A stretch of DNA of 64,000 nucleotides from Segetibacter sp. 3557_3 (GCF_004354985.1 NZ_SMSK01000001.1:1054001-1118000), one strand, 5' to 3'. Shown: positions 1 to 9,772, counted from the stretch's first letter. The notes: generated by a model not told the origin, from the sequence alone. Numbers and translations: made by a program.

Positions 1-122
1 TAAAGGCTTCCTTAACCACGGTAAGTGCATTTAAACCAGCTTTCCTGTTTATTACAGCTGAAGAAAATGGAGATATTCAGTATCCCGGCTACCAGGTGGT
101 GTTGCGAACCAATCGTTTTTAA
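1..122 (+). CDS. C-terminal end of an unidentified protein (partial)
   Basis: An open frame enters from the left edge (first full codon at base 3) and ends with TAA at 120-122. It gives 39 residues that end in YQVVLRTNRF. The composition looks protein-like (PAFLFITAEENGD, then QYPGYQ), but the piece is too short to assign to a family. The stretch from 123 to 346 has no gene; it separates this stop from the hydrolase operon at 347. It could also be a chance open frame, so the call is tentative. Confidence 0.35.
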   Translation, partial: KASLTTVSAFKPAFLFITAEENGDIQYPGYQVVLRTNRF

Positions 123-346
123 GCACCCGTTGACTCTGGTGATTGTTTACCAGACAAATTCAATCTCGCGACTTTAGGCACATGGAGCTGCAGTCTTCAT
201 TATAAGCGTCTGCAAAAAAAGCAACCAGGGGTCCGGTTTTCACGTCATGCCTGTTCACGGTAAGCCACATTAAGTTATCCTTATGTTTACCCGTTAACGA
301 CTAACCAGGCACAACAAACATTTTTCACCCACTAAATTTACACTTC

Positions 347-991
347 ATGTTTTGGTATGAGGATGAGGTAAAAAGACTTGAAGAAGATCTTTCCATTGTT
401 ACAGAGCCACACGGGGTTGTCTTTTATGGCAGTTCCTCAATACGACTATGGGATTCGCTCCAGGAAGATTTTGCGGACTATGCACCGGTAAATACCGGCT
501 TTGGCGGATCTACACTCGCGGCGTGTGGTTGGTTTTTCAATCGCATCTTTACCAACCTTAATCCAAAGTCAATTATTTTGTATGCAGGTGATAACGACCT
601 TGGCGATGGCCGCCATCCAGAAGAAGTCTTTCTTTTCTTTAAGGAACTGGTGGATATGATTCACGAGCGTTATGGCGACATTCCACTAGGCTTTATTTCC
701 ATAAAGCCCAGCTTTACCCGCTGGGATATTGTTGATAAAATCAGGTACACAAACAAGCTCATTGAAGCGGAAATCAACCGGCTCGGCCGCAATATGTGCT
801 TTATAAATGTTCACGATAAAATGACGGATAAAACAGGTTATCCAAAAAAAGAATATCTTGACCCTGACGGTTTGCACATTAATGAAAAAGGATACGCCTT
901 ATGGAAAGAAACCATTATGGAAAGTGTTAGAGCGGGTGAAATGAAGCTTTTTAAATTGATCCCGGAACACCCGCCGGCAATAGATATGTGA
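347..991 (+). CDS. SGNH/GDSL-family hydrolase
   Basis: A 214-residue protein of the SGNH (GDSL-like lipase/acylhydrolase) superfamily, which cleaves ester bonds on small substrates or on sugar acyl groups. Block I is FYGSSSIRLW with the likely nucleophile Ser30. Block II is the glycine in GFGGST (51-56). Block III is GDNDL with Asn83. Block V is DPDGLHINEKGY with Asp174 and His177, so the full catalytic set is present. No signal peptide is visible, so it is probably cytoplasmic. It sits 16 bp upstream of an esterase gene on the same strand and probably forms an operon with it. The ATG at 347 is preceded by an AT-rich leader containing TAAATTTA, which resembles a Bacteroidetes -7 box. The substrate cannot be told from sequence. 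Confidence 0.85.
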   Translation: MFWYEDEVKRLEEDLSIVTEPHGVVFYGSSSIRLWDSLQEDFADYAPVNTGFGGSTLAACGWFFNRIFTNLNPKSIILYAGDNDLGDGRHPEEVFLFFKELVDMIHERYGDIPLGFISIKPSFTRWDIVDKIRYTNKLIEAEINRLGRNMCFINVHDKMTDKTGYPKKEYLDPDGLHINEKGYALWKETIMESVRAGEMKLFKLIPEHPPAIDM

Positions 992-1007
992 ACCTAATCC
1001 CCTCATT

Positions 1008-1736
1008 ATGAAAAGAGAATATCAAAGATGGTATAGTCCGAATTTAGAAAGAGATATGGAACTATTGATATTCGGTCACCGGGGTACACCGATTCTTTTT
1101 TTCCCTACCAGGATGGCGCGCTTCTATGATTACGAAGATTGGGGAGTAATCGGTGCAATCAGGGATAAAATTAGTCGTGGCAAAATACAGGTGTATTGTG
1201 TGGATAGTGTTGATGGAAACAGTTTTTATGCAAAAGATCTTCATCCCTCCGAACGGGTCAAACGTCACAGCTGCTACGAAAAATACATTCTTAACGAAGT
1301 TATTCCGCTAATAAAATCAAGGAACAAAAACCCCGGGCTTATATCGGCGGGTTGTAGCCTGGGCGCGTTTCATGCAGTTAACCTTTGCTTCAGGTATCCC
1401 CACCTCTTTAAAAAAGTAATTGGCATGAGCGGCAGATATGATCTGACCCTTAAGCTTCAATACTTTGACGACCTGTTTGACGGTTATTGGGATGAAAACG
1501 TCTATTTCAATACCCCTGTTCAGTACCTGCAAAACTTCAATGATGAGCAACTGATCCGGTCACTCCAGAAGATCGAGATCATACTGGCCATTGGCCTTGA
1601 AGACGCTTTCCTTGAAAACAACATCCTGCTCAGCACCCTATTGCAGGAGAAAGGCATTCGCAACCGGCTCGACTTTTTACCCGGTGAGGCACACAAAGCC
1701 AGGTATTGGGGCGAACTCCTGCAACAATACCTGTGA
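1008..1736 (+). CDS. Putative alpha/beta-hydrolase esterase
   Basis: A 242-residue protein resembling the esterase D / putative esterase family (alpha/beta hydrolase fold). The nucleophile elbow is AGCSLGA (about residues 114-120, Ser nucleophile) and sits before a typical FRYPHLFKKVIGMSGRYD helix and strand. A candidate acid is the Asp in GLEDAF and a candidate base is the His in GEAHKARYW near the C terminus, both in the right order. There is no signal peptide. It follows the SGNH hydrolase by 16 bp and was probably co-transcribed with it, giving a two-enzyme deacylation unit. The downstream neighbour is convergent. Specificity is unknown. Confidence 0.8.
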   Translation: MKREYQRWYSPNLERDMELLIFGHRGTPILFFPTRMARFYDYEDWGVIGAIRDKISRGKIQVYCVDSVDGNSFYAKDLHPSERVKRHSCYEKYILNEVIPLIKSRNKNPGLISAGCSLGAFHAVNLCFRYPHLFKKVIGMSGRYDLTLKLQYFDDLFDGYWDENVYFNTPVQYLQNFNDEQLIRSLQKIEIILAIGLEDAFLENNILLSTLLQEKGIRNRLDFLPGEAHKARYWGELLQQYL

Positions 1737-1927
1737 TGGTTCTCCTGCCAAATAGGGGTCTTTACCACGTTCTGCAATCAGTTAACAGACCCGGTTGACA
1801 GAATGGTCATTCGAACGGTCACCTTCTGTTATATGCTTGGCTTGGTATAATCATCAACAAAGCAGAGCATCGCGCAGCATAACTCCATTCCTATCATTTT
1901 CAGGTTATTCTTGGGCGCAATCAGTAC

Positions 1928-4900
1928 TTATCTCAATAGGGTTACCGATCCGGTAATCTGCTTCCGTCCGTTTTTAGGATCGATAATATAGTAGTAAACA
2001 CCAACTGGCAGCACTGTGCCTTTTACGGAACCATTCCAGGGCACTGTATAACCGATGCTACTAAATACAAGTTGCCCGTACCGGTTGAACACCTGCACCG
2101 TTGCACCCTGGTAGGTATCCAGGTATTGAATATTCCAGGTGTCGTTGATGCCATCACCGTTTGGTGAGAAAGCATTTGGTATCGTTGGCGCCTTTAGTAC
2201 CGTTATGTTAACCTGGTCCGTAGCGGAACATCCGTCAACCGATCGCGCCGTGAGCCGGTACACGATATCTGTAGTCGGGCTTGTGTATGGCCTGAGTATA
2301 TTATCCGCATCCAGGAATGTTGCCGGGGTCCATCGGTAGCTTAGTCCAATGCCGTTTGCAGTTGCATTCAGTTGCGCTCTACCCCCTTCCAACACGAATA
2401 GATCGGGGCCGCCGTTTAGTGTAGGAACAGGTGAAACCTTTATCGCAGCAATCGCGGAGTCGCGACATCCTTCATTGGTGGTATAAACATATTTGATCAG
2501 ATGGGTTCCTGCCGCTACCGTGGCGGGGTTAAACAAACCATTTAAGGAAACACCAGCTCCACTGAACAACCCTGATCCCGATAAACCTGCTGTTTCGCGT
2601 GCAGTGGTAATTTGAAAGGCGGTGTCATTCAGGCACACCCCGGACAAGGTGCCAAACGTCACTACAGGGCTCGCCGCCAGCGTGAATGATTGCGTTTTAC
2701 TGCTTACACAGGTTCCGCCGGAATAAGCAAGCAGGGTTACCTGGAATGTTTTCACCAGCGGCGATTGAAAAGCGGGATATCGATGGGCATAGACCTTGCC
2801 TGCTGTAGGATTATTGTCGGTCGTAACAGCAGCAGGCGCGCCGGCTACGTCCCAAACAATCTCCACCTTTGTTAAGCTGCCAAAATTAACCGTGCTGGTA
2901 TTTTGTAATTGCACCGGCAAGTTGGAGCAACTGGTCTGCCCGGTGATAAAGTTAAAATCAGCAATGGGCTTATCGCCATTTACCGTAAAGATTTTTGAAG
3001 AGGTACCAATACAGCCGTTTGCTGAAGTGGTTGTTAATAACACTGTATAGTTTCCGGTTGCAGTGTACTTATGCGCGGCATTTTTGTCGGTGCTGCTGTT
3101 CGGGTTAGCGTTTGTTGCGTTGCCATCACCAAAGTTCCACAGGTAAGTCATAGTTGAAGTGCTTCCGTCAGTTGCATAACTACTATCGATGAATTGCGCA
3201 GCCGCATCTGCAAGGCAAACTTTAGGCAAAATGAAATCTGCGACAGGTTGTTTATATATCGCCAGGTTTTTTGCCGTGGTATCACTTTTACAACCTTTGT
3301 CGGACAACACTGATAACCGTACATTGTATGTACCACTCTGATTATAGGTATGATTTACAGGCGTTCCATTTGCAATATTACTTAGTGTACCATCGCCGAA
3401 ATTCCAGTTCCATTGCGTGAGGTTCCCTGCAGCAGATGAGGATTGATTGTTTAGCACAACCACCTGTTTTTCGCATGTGGGGTTCAGCACGGTAAAGTCT
3501 GCTACCGGTAAGGCATTTACCAGGATGACTCCTGGTATGGTATCGCTTACACAACCCTTATCTGTTACAACATACAATCGTATGGTGTAGCTACCCGGAG
3601 CAGCATAGCGGTGTTTAGGATTTTGGGTACTATCAACTGAGCCATCGCCAAAGTTCCAGTACCACTTTGTGATCGCACTTCCACTGCCATTACTTTTATT
3701 CGAAAAAATTGCCGTATCGCGAAAACAAATTTCGCGAGCCACATCAAAGCCTGCCACCGGGGCGGGATAGATATTATTAACCTGCCGTTGCAATTCGGTA
3801 CTACAACCCGCGACTGAATAGGCCTTTAAACCCACCATAAACGGTCCTGCACTTGCGTAAGTATGAACGGGATTCCGGGCAGTATCAATAGTGTTATCGC
3901 CAAAGTTCCACTGAAAAGATAGCGAGTTAGCGGACCCGTCGTTGATGGTTGATAGATTTTGGAATCTTGCGACTCCCAACGGAAGGCAAACCGCCGGCAG
4001 GTTAAAATCTACGTTAGGTGCAGGATTTATATTAACGATCCTACTATAAGCAAGGCTTTTGCACCCGGTGCTGCTTTCAACAACTAGCGAAACAGTGAAG
4101 TTGCCTGCAGTAGTAAATGGGTGATTTACCGGTGCACCGGTGGTATTAACAATGCTGCTTCCGTCACCAAAGTTCCAGGTCCACTTAACCAGGTTGCCTG
4201 CAATTATGGCTGACGAGTCGGTGAAGGTAACATTGCTGCCCACGCAGGCCGAGGCGGGGTTATCAAAACGTGCTATCGGTTGGTTGTTAATGTTGATCGA
4301 TTTTGTTGTATCCGCAACACACCCGATGTCTGTTATTGCTCTTAGGTGTACCGGAAAACTTCCGTCCTGGTTGTACTTTTTCAAAGGGTTCTTAACACTG
4401 TCGGTAGTCTGGTCGCCAAAGTCCCAACGCCATTTGGTAAAAGCTCTGCCAAAACCGTTTCCATTTTCGCTGAAACGAACGGTATCGCTGATGCACCCGG
4501 TAAAGATGGTGCTGAAGTTTGCCTGTGGTGGATCATAAACTACGATTTCATAACTGATTTCCTGTTTTCCGTTGCAACCATCGGCGGTGGGGTTATTAGC
4601 CAGCACTTTTATACCATATGTGCCTGCAGTACTAAACCGAAATGCGCCTTTTAGTTTGTACACATATAGGGTTCTGCCATCGCGCACAAACGAGCTGTCA
4701 GGCGCAGGAGCAGCGTTATCGATGTCGGCATTCGGAGTAAGATTGGGATTGTTGTTGAAGCGCCAGCTTAGGCTACTTGCCAGGTATGGAAGGGTGATGG
4801 AAAAGAAAAATGGGGTGTTCCTGCATGTTGCAGGAAAATTGACGGTTGCAAATTCATTTTGCAGCGACACAAACTGGTAAAGGTCGAGCACGTTGGTGCC

Positions 4901-6274
4901 GGCGTTGTAACCATAACTTTCTGCATTTCCAAAGCCATAAGCAATTGCATTAAAGCCCGAGTCGGCTACGAGGTTATGTATGCCTGCCTTTGTTTTAAAC
5001 TGCGCATAGGAGTAAGACGGGTCGTTTGGTAGCGGTGCAAAAGAACTTGCTGAGTTTACCCCATCAAGCATAAATGAATTTACCCCAGCGCTTTTCATTA
5101 CTACGTTAATGTAATGATTGTTGGGATTGATGACAGCGTACGATGTTGAGTTCAGGGTAATCTTATTGATGGTTTGTTCAACCGGGCTCAGGTAAATCAT
5201 TTCCGGATCGCCGCTGCTGCCGAGCGCGGTATTGGTACACTGGTTTGCAGTAGTAATAAATTGCGCAACCATCACCGGCTTATCTGCCTCAATGATGTTT
5301 GTGGCGGCGGACTGAAATTCGTAATAACGGCCGTTAGTCAATCCTGTAAGCGGCGCCCCGTTTAACTTTATACTGGTAGATGGATCACTAACCATTACCC
5401 TGAAAAAGTTGTTGGCCATATCGCGCGTGGGGATGGTGATATATTTTCTTCCCCACGCATTGGCCGGAAAACACTGTTGTATGGTGTTATCGGCAGACCC
5501 GTTACCGTTAACATTGCACCTGATATTTAGCTTACCGGAGCCGCAGAAAACAGCAATCCGCTTGCACCCGGTTGTACCCGTGCTAATCGATCTTATACGA
5601 GTGCCCGTAAGGTCAACACCCGACTGGCCCGAAATCTGGCCAAGCAGGTTTAATATCTCACCCTTCTTTAGTGTTTGCGTAAATGGAACCCCGGCGGCGT
5701 GGGTTAAAGTAGCAGCTGAGGGAGTTACCTCTACTACGGTACTGTCTTCAGTAGCAATTACAAAGGCGAACGGATACGACAAATTGGAATTGGAAGACTG
5801 GGTGAAACCAAGAACAGTATAATCCTGTCCAAGCGTGTTTGTAGGAAAAAGCAAGGTGGCACCGGATACGGATCCATCGTACACGTGGGCATAGGCGACA
5901 ACCGGTTTATCGCTGGTGATATGAATTCCGCGGTTTGATAAACCTTCTGTAGCTAATCTTGCATCGTTGGTTCCCGTTTTTGGAATGGTTGCTGATTCGG
6001 TGACCGTGTTTGGGGTTACCACATAGTTTGCCGACCATCCTGTAGCCGGTATCTCTACCCTCACATTTGCAGTTTGATCGGAAGTAAAATACAATACCAT
6101 GTTCTGCGAACCTCCCGAAGGGTTCACAGCGCCATTAAGGGTGGAGTACATCGCAACATGATTAGAGTAACCCACCCAAAAATCGGTTCCTTTATTGGAG
6201 AAGTCCTGGGAGAAAACCTGCTGGCAAGCCAGGAAAGATAGTAGAACGCAAATGACTCTTATGGATGAAAACAT
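1928..6274 (-). CDS. PKD-repeat surface protein with gliding-motility (CHU_C) C-terminal sorting domain
   Basis: A very large secreted protein, 1448 residues from the chosen ATG at 6274. That start is preferred because it opens with a clean signal peptide (MFSSIRVICVLLSFLACQQ, then VFSQ); an in-frame ATG at 6346 would add 24 residues ahead of it. The N-terminal region (about 25-480; motifs FSNKGTDFWVGYSN and GIHITSDKPVVAYAH) resembles the IgGFc-binding-protein N-terminal domain of bacterial adhesins. Next come six PKD domains with WxFGD cores (WDFGD, then WNFGD five times) and a seventh weaker one. The C terminus has PNAFSPNGDGINDTW and a terminal GSVTLLR strand, the T9SS type B / gliding-motility-associated sorting domain. 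It should be exported by T9SS and attached to or released from the surface. No partner gene is adjacent. Confidence 0.85.
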   Translation of the reverse strand: MFSSIRVICVLLSFLACQQVFSQDFSNKGTDFWVGYSNHVAMYSTLNGAVNPSGGSQNMVLYFTSDQTANVRVEIPATGWSANYVVTPNTVTESATIPKTGTNDARLATEGLSNRGIHITSDKPVVAYAHVYDGSVSGATLLFPTNTLGQDYTVLGFTQSSNSNLSYPFAFVIATEDSTVVEVTPSAATLTHAAGVPFTQTLKKGEILNLLGQISGQSGVDLTGTRIRSISTGTTGCKRIAVFCGSGKLNIRCNVNGNGSADNTIQQCFPANAWGRKYITIPTRDMANNFFRVMVSDPSTSIKLNGAPLTGLTNGRYYEFQSAATNIIEADKPVMVAQFITTANQCTNTALGSSGDPEMIYLSPVEQTINKITLNSTSYAVINPNNHYINVVMKSAGVNSFMLDGVNSASSFAPLPNDPSYSYAQFKTKAGIHNLVADSGFNAIAYGFGNAESYGYNAGTNVLDLYQFVSLQNEFATVNFPATCRNTPFFFSITLPYLASSLSWRFNNNPNLTPNADIDNAAPAPDSSFVRDGRTLYVYKLKGAFRFSTAGTYGIKVLANNPTADGCNGKQEISYEIVVYDPPQANFSTIFTGCISDTVRFSENGNGFGRAFTKWRWDFGDQTTDSVKNPLKKYNQDGSFPVHLRAITDIGCVADTTKSININNQPIARFDNPASACVGSNVTFTDSSAIIAGNLVKWTWNFGDGSSIVNTTGAPVNHPFTTAGNFTVSLVVESSTGCKSLAYSRIVNINPAPNVDFNLPAVCLPLGVARFQNLSTINDGSANSLSFQWNFGDNTIDTARNPVHTYASAGPFMVGLKAYSVAGCSTELQRQVNNIYPAPVAGFDVAREICFRDTAIFSNKSNGSGSAITKWYWNFGDGSVDSTQNPKHRYAAPGSYTIRLYVVTDKGCVSDTIPGVILVNALPVADFTVLNPTCEKQVVVLNNQSSSAAGNLTQWNWNFGDGTLSNIANGTPVNHTYNQSGTYNVRLSVLSDKGCKSDTTAKNLAIYKQPVADFILPKVCLADAAAQFIDSSYATDGSTSTMTYLWNFGDGNATNANPNSSTDKNAAHKYTATGNYTVLLTTTSANGCIGTSSKIFTVNGDKPIADFNFITGQTSCSNLPVQLQNTSTVNFGSLTKVEIVWDVAGAPAAVTTDNNPTAGKVYAHRYPAFQSPLVKTFQVTLLAYSGGTCVSSKTQSFTLAASPVVTFGTLSGVCLNDTAFQITTARETAGLSGSGLFSGAGVSLNGLFNPATVAAGTHLIKYVYTTNEGCRDSAIAAIKVSPVPTLNGGPDLFVLEGGRAQLNATANGIGLSYRWTPATFLDADNILRPYTSPTTDIVYRLTARSVDGCSATDQVNITVLKAPTIPNAFSPNGDGINDTWNIQYLDTYQGATVQVFNRYGQLVFSSIGYTVPWNGSVKGTVLPVGVYYYIIDPKNGRKQITGSVTLLR

Positions 6275-6615
6275 AAAGTTCCAGGGTTGTAATCGGGTAT
6301 TTAAACTGTAAAAGGGCTTTGGCCAGGTTAGGCTGCGCGTTATCATAGAGGTAGATACATCGTTACAACTCCGCGCACCCGTAACAACCCCTATCCGAAC
6401 ATAACATTGGTTCTGCTAATGCCACAGCTTATTTTATACCGTGTAAGCAGGGGTAAACCCGGGAACTTGTAATGAAACTTAAATATAGTGTTTTAAGGCG
6501 TTGAACTTACCGGCTAGCACGTATTTGTTATGCCCGGTTGATCATTGCAGATCGGCCGTAAAGCATGTCTTCCATTGCTACCAATAAAATGACTGCAACA
6601 TAAGTTAGCACTGCG

Positions 6616-6675
6616 TTTTTTTTGGGACGAACAGCCGATCATTACCCGGCTTTTCTTGCCACGCTCGCTTGTACT
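6616..6675 (-). repeat. Dispersed intergenic repeat, copy a
   Basis: Read on the minus strand it starts GTACAAGCGAGCGTGGCAAG and ends in GTTCGTCCCAAAAAAAAC, matching the 5' and 3' blocks of the family described in the findings. Confidence 0.6.
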
Positions 6676-6864
6676 GTTGGAGCAATGCGCGGCTTACACA
6701 ACAACCAGGATGTTTGTGAAACGCGCTTTTTCATAGCTCTATTTTGCCCTTTAATATGGATCTTCGGGATTGTGCTAGAAGACCGATTTCTATTCCTCCT
6801 ATAACCACCCTGGCACAAATGCTTTGCAGATATATGGACCACTCTTGCTCATAAAGGTTATGCC

Positions 6865-6922
6865 GTACAAGCGAGCGTGGCAACGACGTTTCATCAGAGG
6901 ACAATCGCCGGTCCCAAAAAAA
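6865..6922 (+). repeat. Dispersed intergenic repeat, copy b
   Basis: Starts GTACAAGCGAGCGTGGCAAC and ends TCGCCGGTCCCAAAAAAA. The first 18 bases are identical to copy a, which lies about 190 bp away in inverted orientation. Confidence 0.65.
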
Positions 6923-7146
6923 CAATACTTGATTGGATCAACCTGCCCGTCTGGTAGCACTCACGAGGTGGCGGGATATGGAGTTTGTATGCAATTAATG
7001 ATGGTTTAGCTATGTATTACCTGTTTGCTGCGGCAGCTTACCGATCTGCAATACTGGTATAGTTTTTTGATCGGCATACGGCAGCAGCAAGTGTAATCCG
7101 AGGCAGATCCAAATGACTACATCTTAAAACCAAATACCTTTTTGTT

Positions 7147-7638
7147 ATGATGATCTCCGAATATGACCAATTGGAAGCAGAACAGAAACGAACCCTGTTA
7201 CAATCTTGTTGCGGTTCGCAACAGTGGATAGACAAGATGGTTGAAGAACCGCCATTTGAAGACCTGGTAAATATGTTGGACGCAGCGGAGCGACTTTGGG
7301 ATGAGTGCAGTCCGGAAGAATGGAAAGAGGGCTTTAAGTGTGAGCCAGGTTCCGGAGAACAGCAGTCAGGAGAAGGAATTCCGGGAGCAGATCGTGAGTC
7401 ACAGCAGGGAGCAAGTGAAAACGATAGGGAGATGAGGAAAATGCTGGCTACTGCCGGGGCGGACTATGAAAAGAAGTTTGGCTATAAGTTTATCATCTGC
7501 GATAGTGGAAAAAGCGCAGCAGAAAAGTATGCTGCCGTGCAGCTACGTTTGAACAATACTCCCGAACAGGAGATCCAGGTTGCTGCCGACGAGCACTTTC
7601 AGGTAATGAGACGTGAAATTGAAAAACTGTTTTTGTGA
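7147..7638 (+). CDS. OHCU decarboxylase-like protein with altered active-site motif
   Basis: A 163-residue protein matching the 2-oxo-4-hydroxy-4-carboxy-5-ureidoimidazoline decarboxylase (UraD) family, which performs the last step from urate to S-allantoin. The N-terminal part LLQSCCGSQQWIDKM with EPPFEDLVNMLDAAERLW, and the C-terminal part YEKKFGYKFIICDSGKSA with LRLNNTPEQEI, both fit the family closely and at normal length. The central family motif HPxIGD is replaced by EPGSGE (about residues 66-71), so the catalytic histidine position holds Glu. No frameshift explains this, because flanking similarity stays in one frame. No uricase, HIU hydrolase or other purine gene is nearby. It may be inactive or have a new role. 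A TACCTTTTTG sequence about 13 bp upstream resembles a -7 box. Confidence 0.75.
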   Translation: MMISEYDQLEAEQKRTLLQSCCGSQQWIDKMVEEPPFEDLVNMLDAAERLWDECSPEEWKEGFKCEPGSGEQQSGEGIPGADRESQQGASENDREMRKMLATAGADYEKKFGYKFIICDSGKSAAEKYAAVQLRLNNTPEQEIQVAADEHFQVMRREIEKLFL

Positions 7639-8040
7639 GGTAGTTGGCGGTACCCGATTACATGTAAAAGGAGTTACCCCGTTAACCCGTAATCATTGTT
7701 GAGTCCCTGGTTGGGAATAGTAATAGCAATTTTGCAGGGTGCTTTACTAAACTCCGGGTTAATAAAGCAATGAAAAAGATTTACAACGAACACTATCCCT
7801 CTTGTAAAATAATCGGCTGTTAATATTGGCTCCTTTCTCCATCATCCTACTTCACTTCGCACTACGCCGGGAACTCCGAATGATCCGCGGAACAAAGCAA
7901 GGAAACAGGTGAAGTTTACGTTAAGCAATCCATTGATTATAGAACGGTTTGCTTCCATAAACTCTACAGGTGCAGCTCTTTATAACTTTGGATTAATCTA
8001 CTGTTCTTTAAGGCATGGGTTTTGTAAAAGACAGAACCAT
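7639..8040. other. Gene-free leader region
   Basis: About 400 bp with no supportable gene. It probably holds the promoter of the L,D-transpeptidase at 8041; see the -7 box at 7983-7990. An upstream in-frame extension of that gene to 7909 lacks a signal peptide and was not used. Confidence 0.5.
7983..7990 (+). promoter_or_regulatory. Candidate -7 box for the L,D-transpeptidase
   Basis: TAACTTTG is an exact match to the Bacteroidetes -7 consensus TAnnTTTG. It lies about 50 bp before the ATG at 8041. No good -33 TTTG is found at the usual distance, so support is partial. Confidence 0.35.
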
Positions 8041-9717
8041 ATGAAGAAACTTTTATTACCATTAGTGTTTTCAGTAATCGTATTTTCCTGCAAAAACGCC
8101 GGGAAAAACAATGAAGAATCCGAGTCGGATAGCCCCGCAAGTACCGAAAAAAAGATCAGTAAACGCGATCTGAGCATTACCCCCGAAAATGCCTACAATG
8201 ACCTTTTTTTAGACAGCATGGCCGTTGTCAGGTTTATAGAAAGGCAACAACTTAACGACACCATATCCCGACGTGTTCGTAGTTTTTACAACGCCCGCAA
8301 TTACCAGTTTGCCTGGTTTTCCAGCGAAGGTTTAACCGAGCAGGCACGCGCATTCTGGAACCTGCACAACCACTACACCACTTATAGTAATGACAGCAGT
8401 TTTGCTGATAAACGTTTAAAGCGAAAAATGGCCAGCCTCGTTCTGGAAGAAGAATTGTCGCTTAAGGCATCTGATACATCATTACTTGCTACTGAATTAA
8501 AGCTAACCCAACACTTCATTCAATATGCAACCAAGGCGTTTGAGCCAGGAACCGTAAAGCGGAAAGAAATGGAACGCTTTGTTCCGCGCAAGAAAGAAGA
8601 TGCGTTGTACCTGGCCGACTCGCTGCTTACAAAAAAGCATAAAGACAACAAGTATTTCGAAGACATCAATAAACCCTATAAATTGCTGAAAGCGGAGCTG
8701 CAGCGTTATTATGATATTGCTAAAGCGGGCGGCTGGCAGCCGGTGGGTAAATTGCCCAAGTTAAAGAAAGGCGCGGCCGCGCCTGAAGTACTTGCACTAA
8801 AACGTCGTTTGCAGGTGACAGGCGAAATGCCAAAAGGCGATACAACAGATATCTTTAATGATACACTGGTTGGTGCTATAAAAACCTTTCAACAGCGGTT
8901 TGGCTATACGCCAACCGGGGTAGTCACCGAGGCACTTGTAAAAGAAATGAACGTACCGGTGACCGAACGCTTAAAACAGCTCCTGATCAACATGGACAGG
9001 ATGCGTTGGATGCCTAGTCAGCCTGAAGGAAATCTCATCATTGTTAATATACCTGAATTTGTTCTCCACGTATACGAAGGAGATAAAAGGGCCTTTGACA
9101 TGAACGTAGTTGTTGGTAAAGAAGGTCATAATTCTATGATGTTTACAGGGAACCTGAACCAGGTAGTTTTTAGCCCATATTGGAACATCCCGGAGTCGAT
9201 TGTTAAGTCGGAGATTTTACCGGCAATCGAGCGCAATCCGAATTACCTGGCACAGCACAATATGGAAATCAAGGGCACCTATGACGAAGGTATTCCTGCA
9301 ATCAGGCAGCTACCTGGCCCCGACAATTCGTTGGGTAAGGTGAAGTTTCTCTTCCCGAATGACTTTGACATTTACTTTCATGATACACCTGCCAAGAGCC
9401 TTTTCAACAAGGACAAGCGCGCCTATAGTCATGGCTGTATCCGGCTGAGTGATCCCGTAAAAATGGCCAATTACCTTTTGAGAAATAACCCTGAGTGGAC
9501 ACCGGAAAAGATTGATGAAGCTATGAACCAGGAAACGGAAAAGTATGTAAAGCTTAAAGATGCTGTGCCGGTGGTTATTACTTATTATACCGCCTGGGTT
9601 GATGATAACGGTTTATTAAACTTCAGGGAAGATATTTACGGACACGATAAGCACCTGATGGAAAAGATGTTTGTATCGGAAAATAAACCCGCTTACCTGA
9701 GCAAGGCAACAAAGTAA
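8041..9717 (+). CDS. L,D-transpeptidase (YkuD) lipoprotein with peptidoglycan-binding domain
   Basis: A 558-residue murein L,D-transpeptidase, which forms 3-3 cross-links or attaches ligands to peptidoglycan. The start at 8041 is chosen because it gives a lipoprotein signal (MKKLLLPLVFSVIVFSCKN, lipobox FSC, Cys17). An alpha-helical scaffold region (about 50-245) is followed by a PG_binding_1 domain (about 248-310: VLALKRRLQVTGEMP and TFQQRFGYTPTG), then the YkuD domain from about 335. The catalytic motif is YSHGCIRLSD with Cys466 and His464, complete. The layout matches the E. coli LdtD (YcbB) type. A strong terminator follows at 9773. It is monocistronic and anchored in a periplasm-facing membrane. 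Confidence 0.9.
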   Translation: MKKLLLPLVFSVIVFSCKNAGKNNEESESDSPASTEKKISKRDLSITPENAYNDLFLDSMAVVRFIERQQLNDTISRRVRSFYNARNYQFAWFSSEGLTEQARAFWNLHNHYTTYSNDSSFADKRLKRKMASLVLEEELSLKASDTSLLATELKLTQHFIQYATKAFEPGTVKRKEMERFVPRKKEDALYLADSLLTKKHKDNKYFEDINKPYKLLKAELQRYYDIAKAGGWQPVGKLPKLKKGAAAPEVLALKRRLQVTGEMPKGDTTDIFNDTLVGAIKTFQQRFGYTPTGVVTEALVKEMNVPVTERLKQLLINMDRMRWMPSQPEGNLIIVNIPEFVLHVYEGDKRAFDMNVVVGKEGHNSMMFTGNLNQVVFSPYWNIPESIVKSEILPAIERNPNYLAQHNMEIKGTYDEGIPAIRQLPGPDNSLGKVKFLFPNDFDIYFHDTPAKSLFNKDKRAYSHGCIRLSDPVKMANYLLRNNPEWTPEKIDEAMNQETEKYVKLKDAVPVVITYYTAWVDDNGLLNFREDIYGHDKHLMEKMFVSENKPAYLSKATK

Positions 9718-9772
9718 GAGTCGCCATTGTGCGTTTGGAACGCAGCAAAGCAATCCCTAAAGAGCTTCTTTA

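Larger units (their letters stand above)
6275..7146. other. Gene-free interval with two inverted copies of a dispersed repeat
   Basis: About 870 bp between the PKD surface protein and the OHCU-decarboxylase-like gene. Short open frames occur on both strands but none has protein-like composition. The only structure I can support is a pair of repeat copies facing away from each other (6616-6675 minus, 6865-6922 plus). Confidence 0.6.

Noticed and set aside
4140-4880. Overlapping plus-strand open frames opposite the PKD protein
   Set aside because: Antisense to a clear long gene with conserved domains; no protein-like features.
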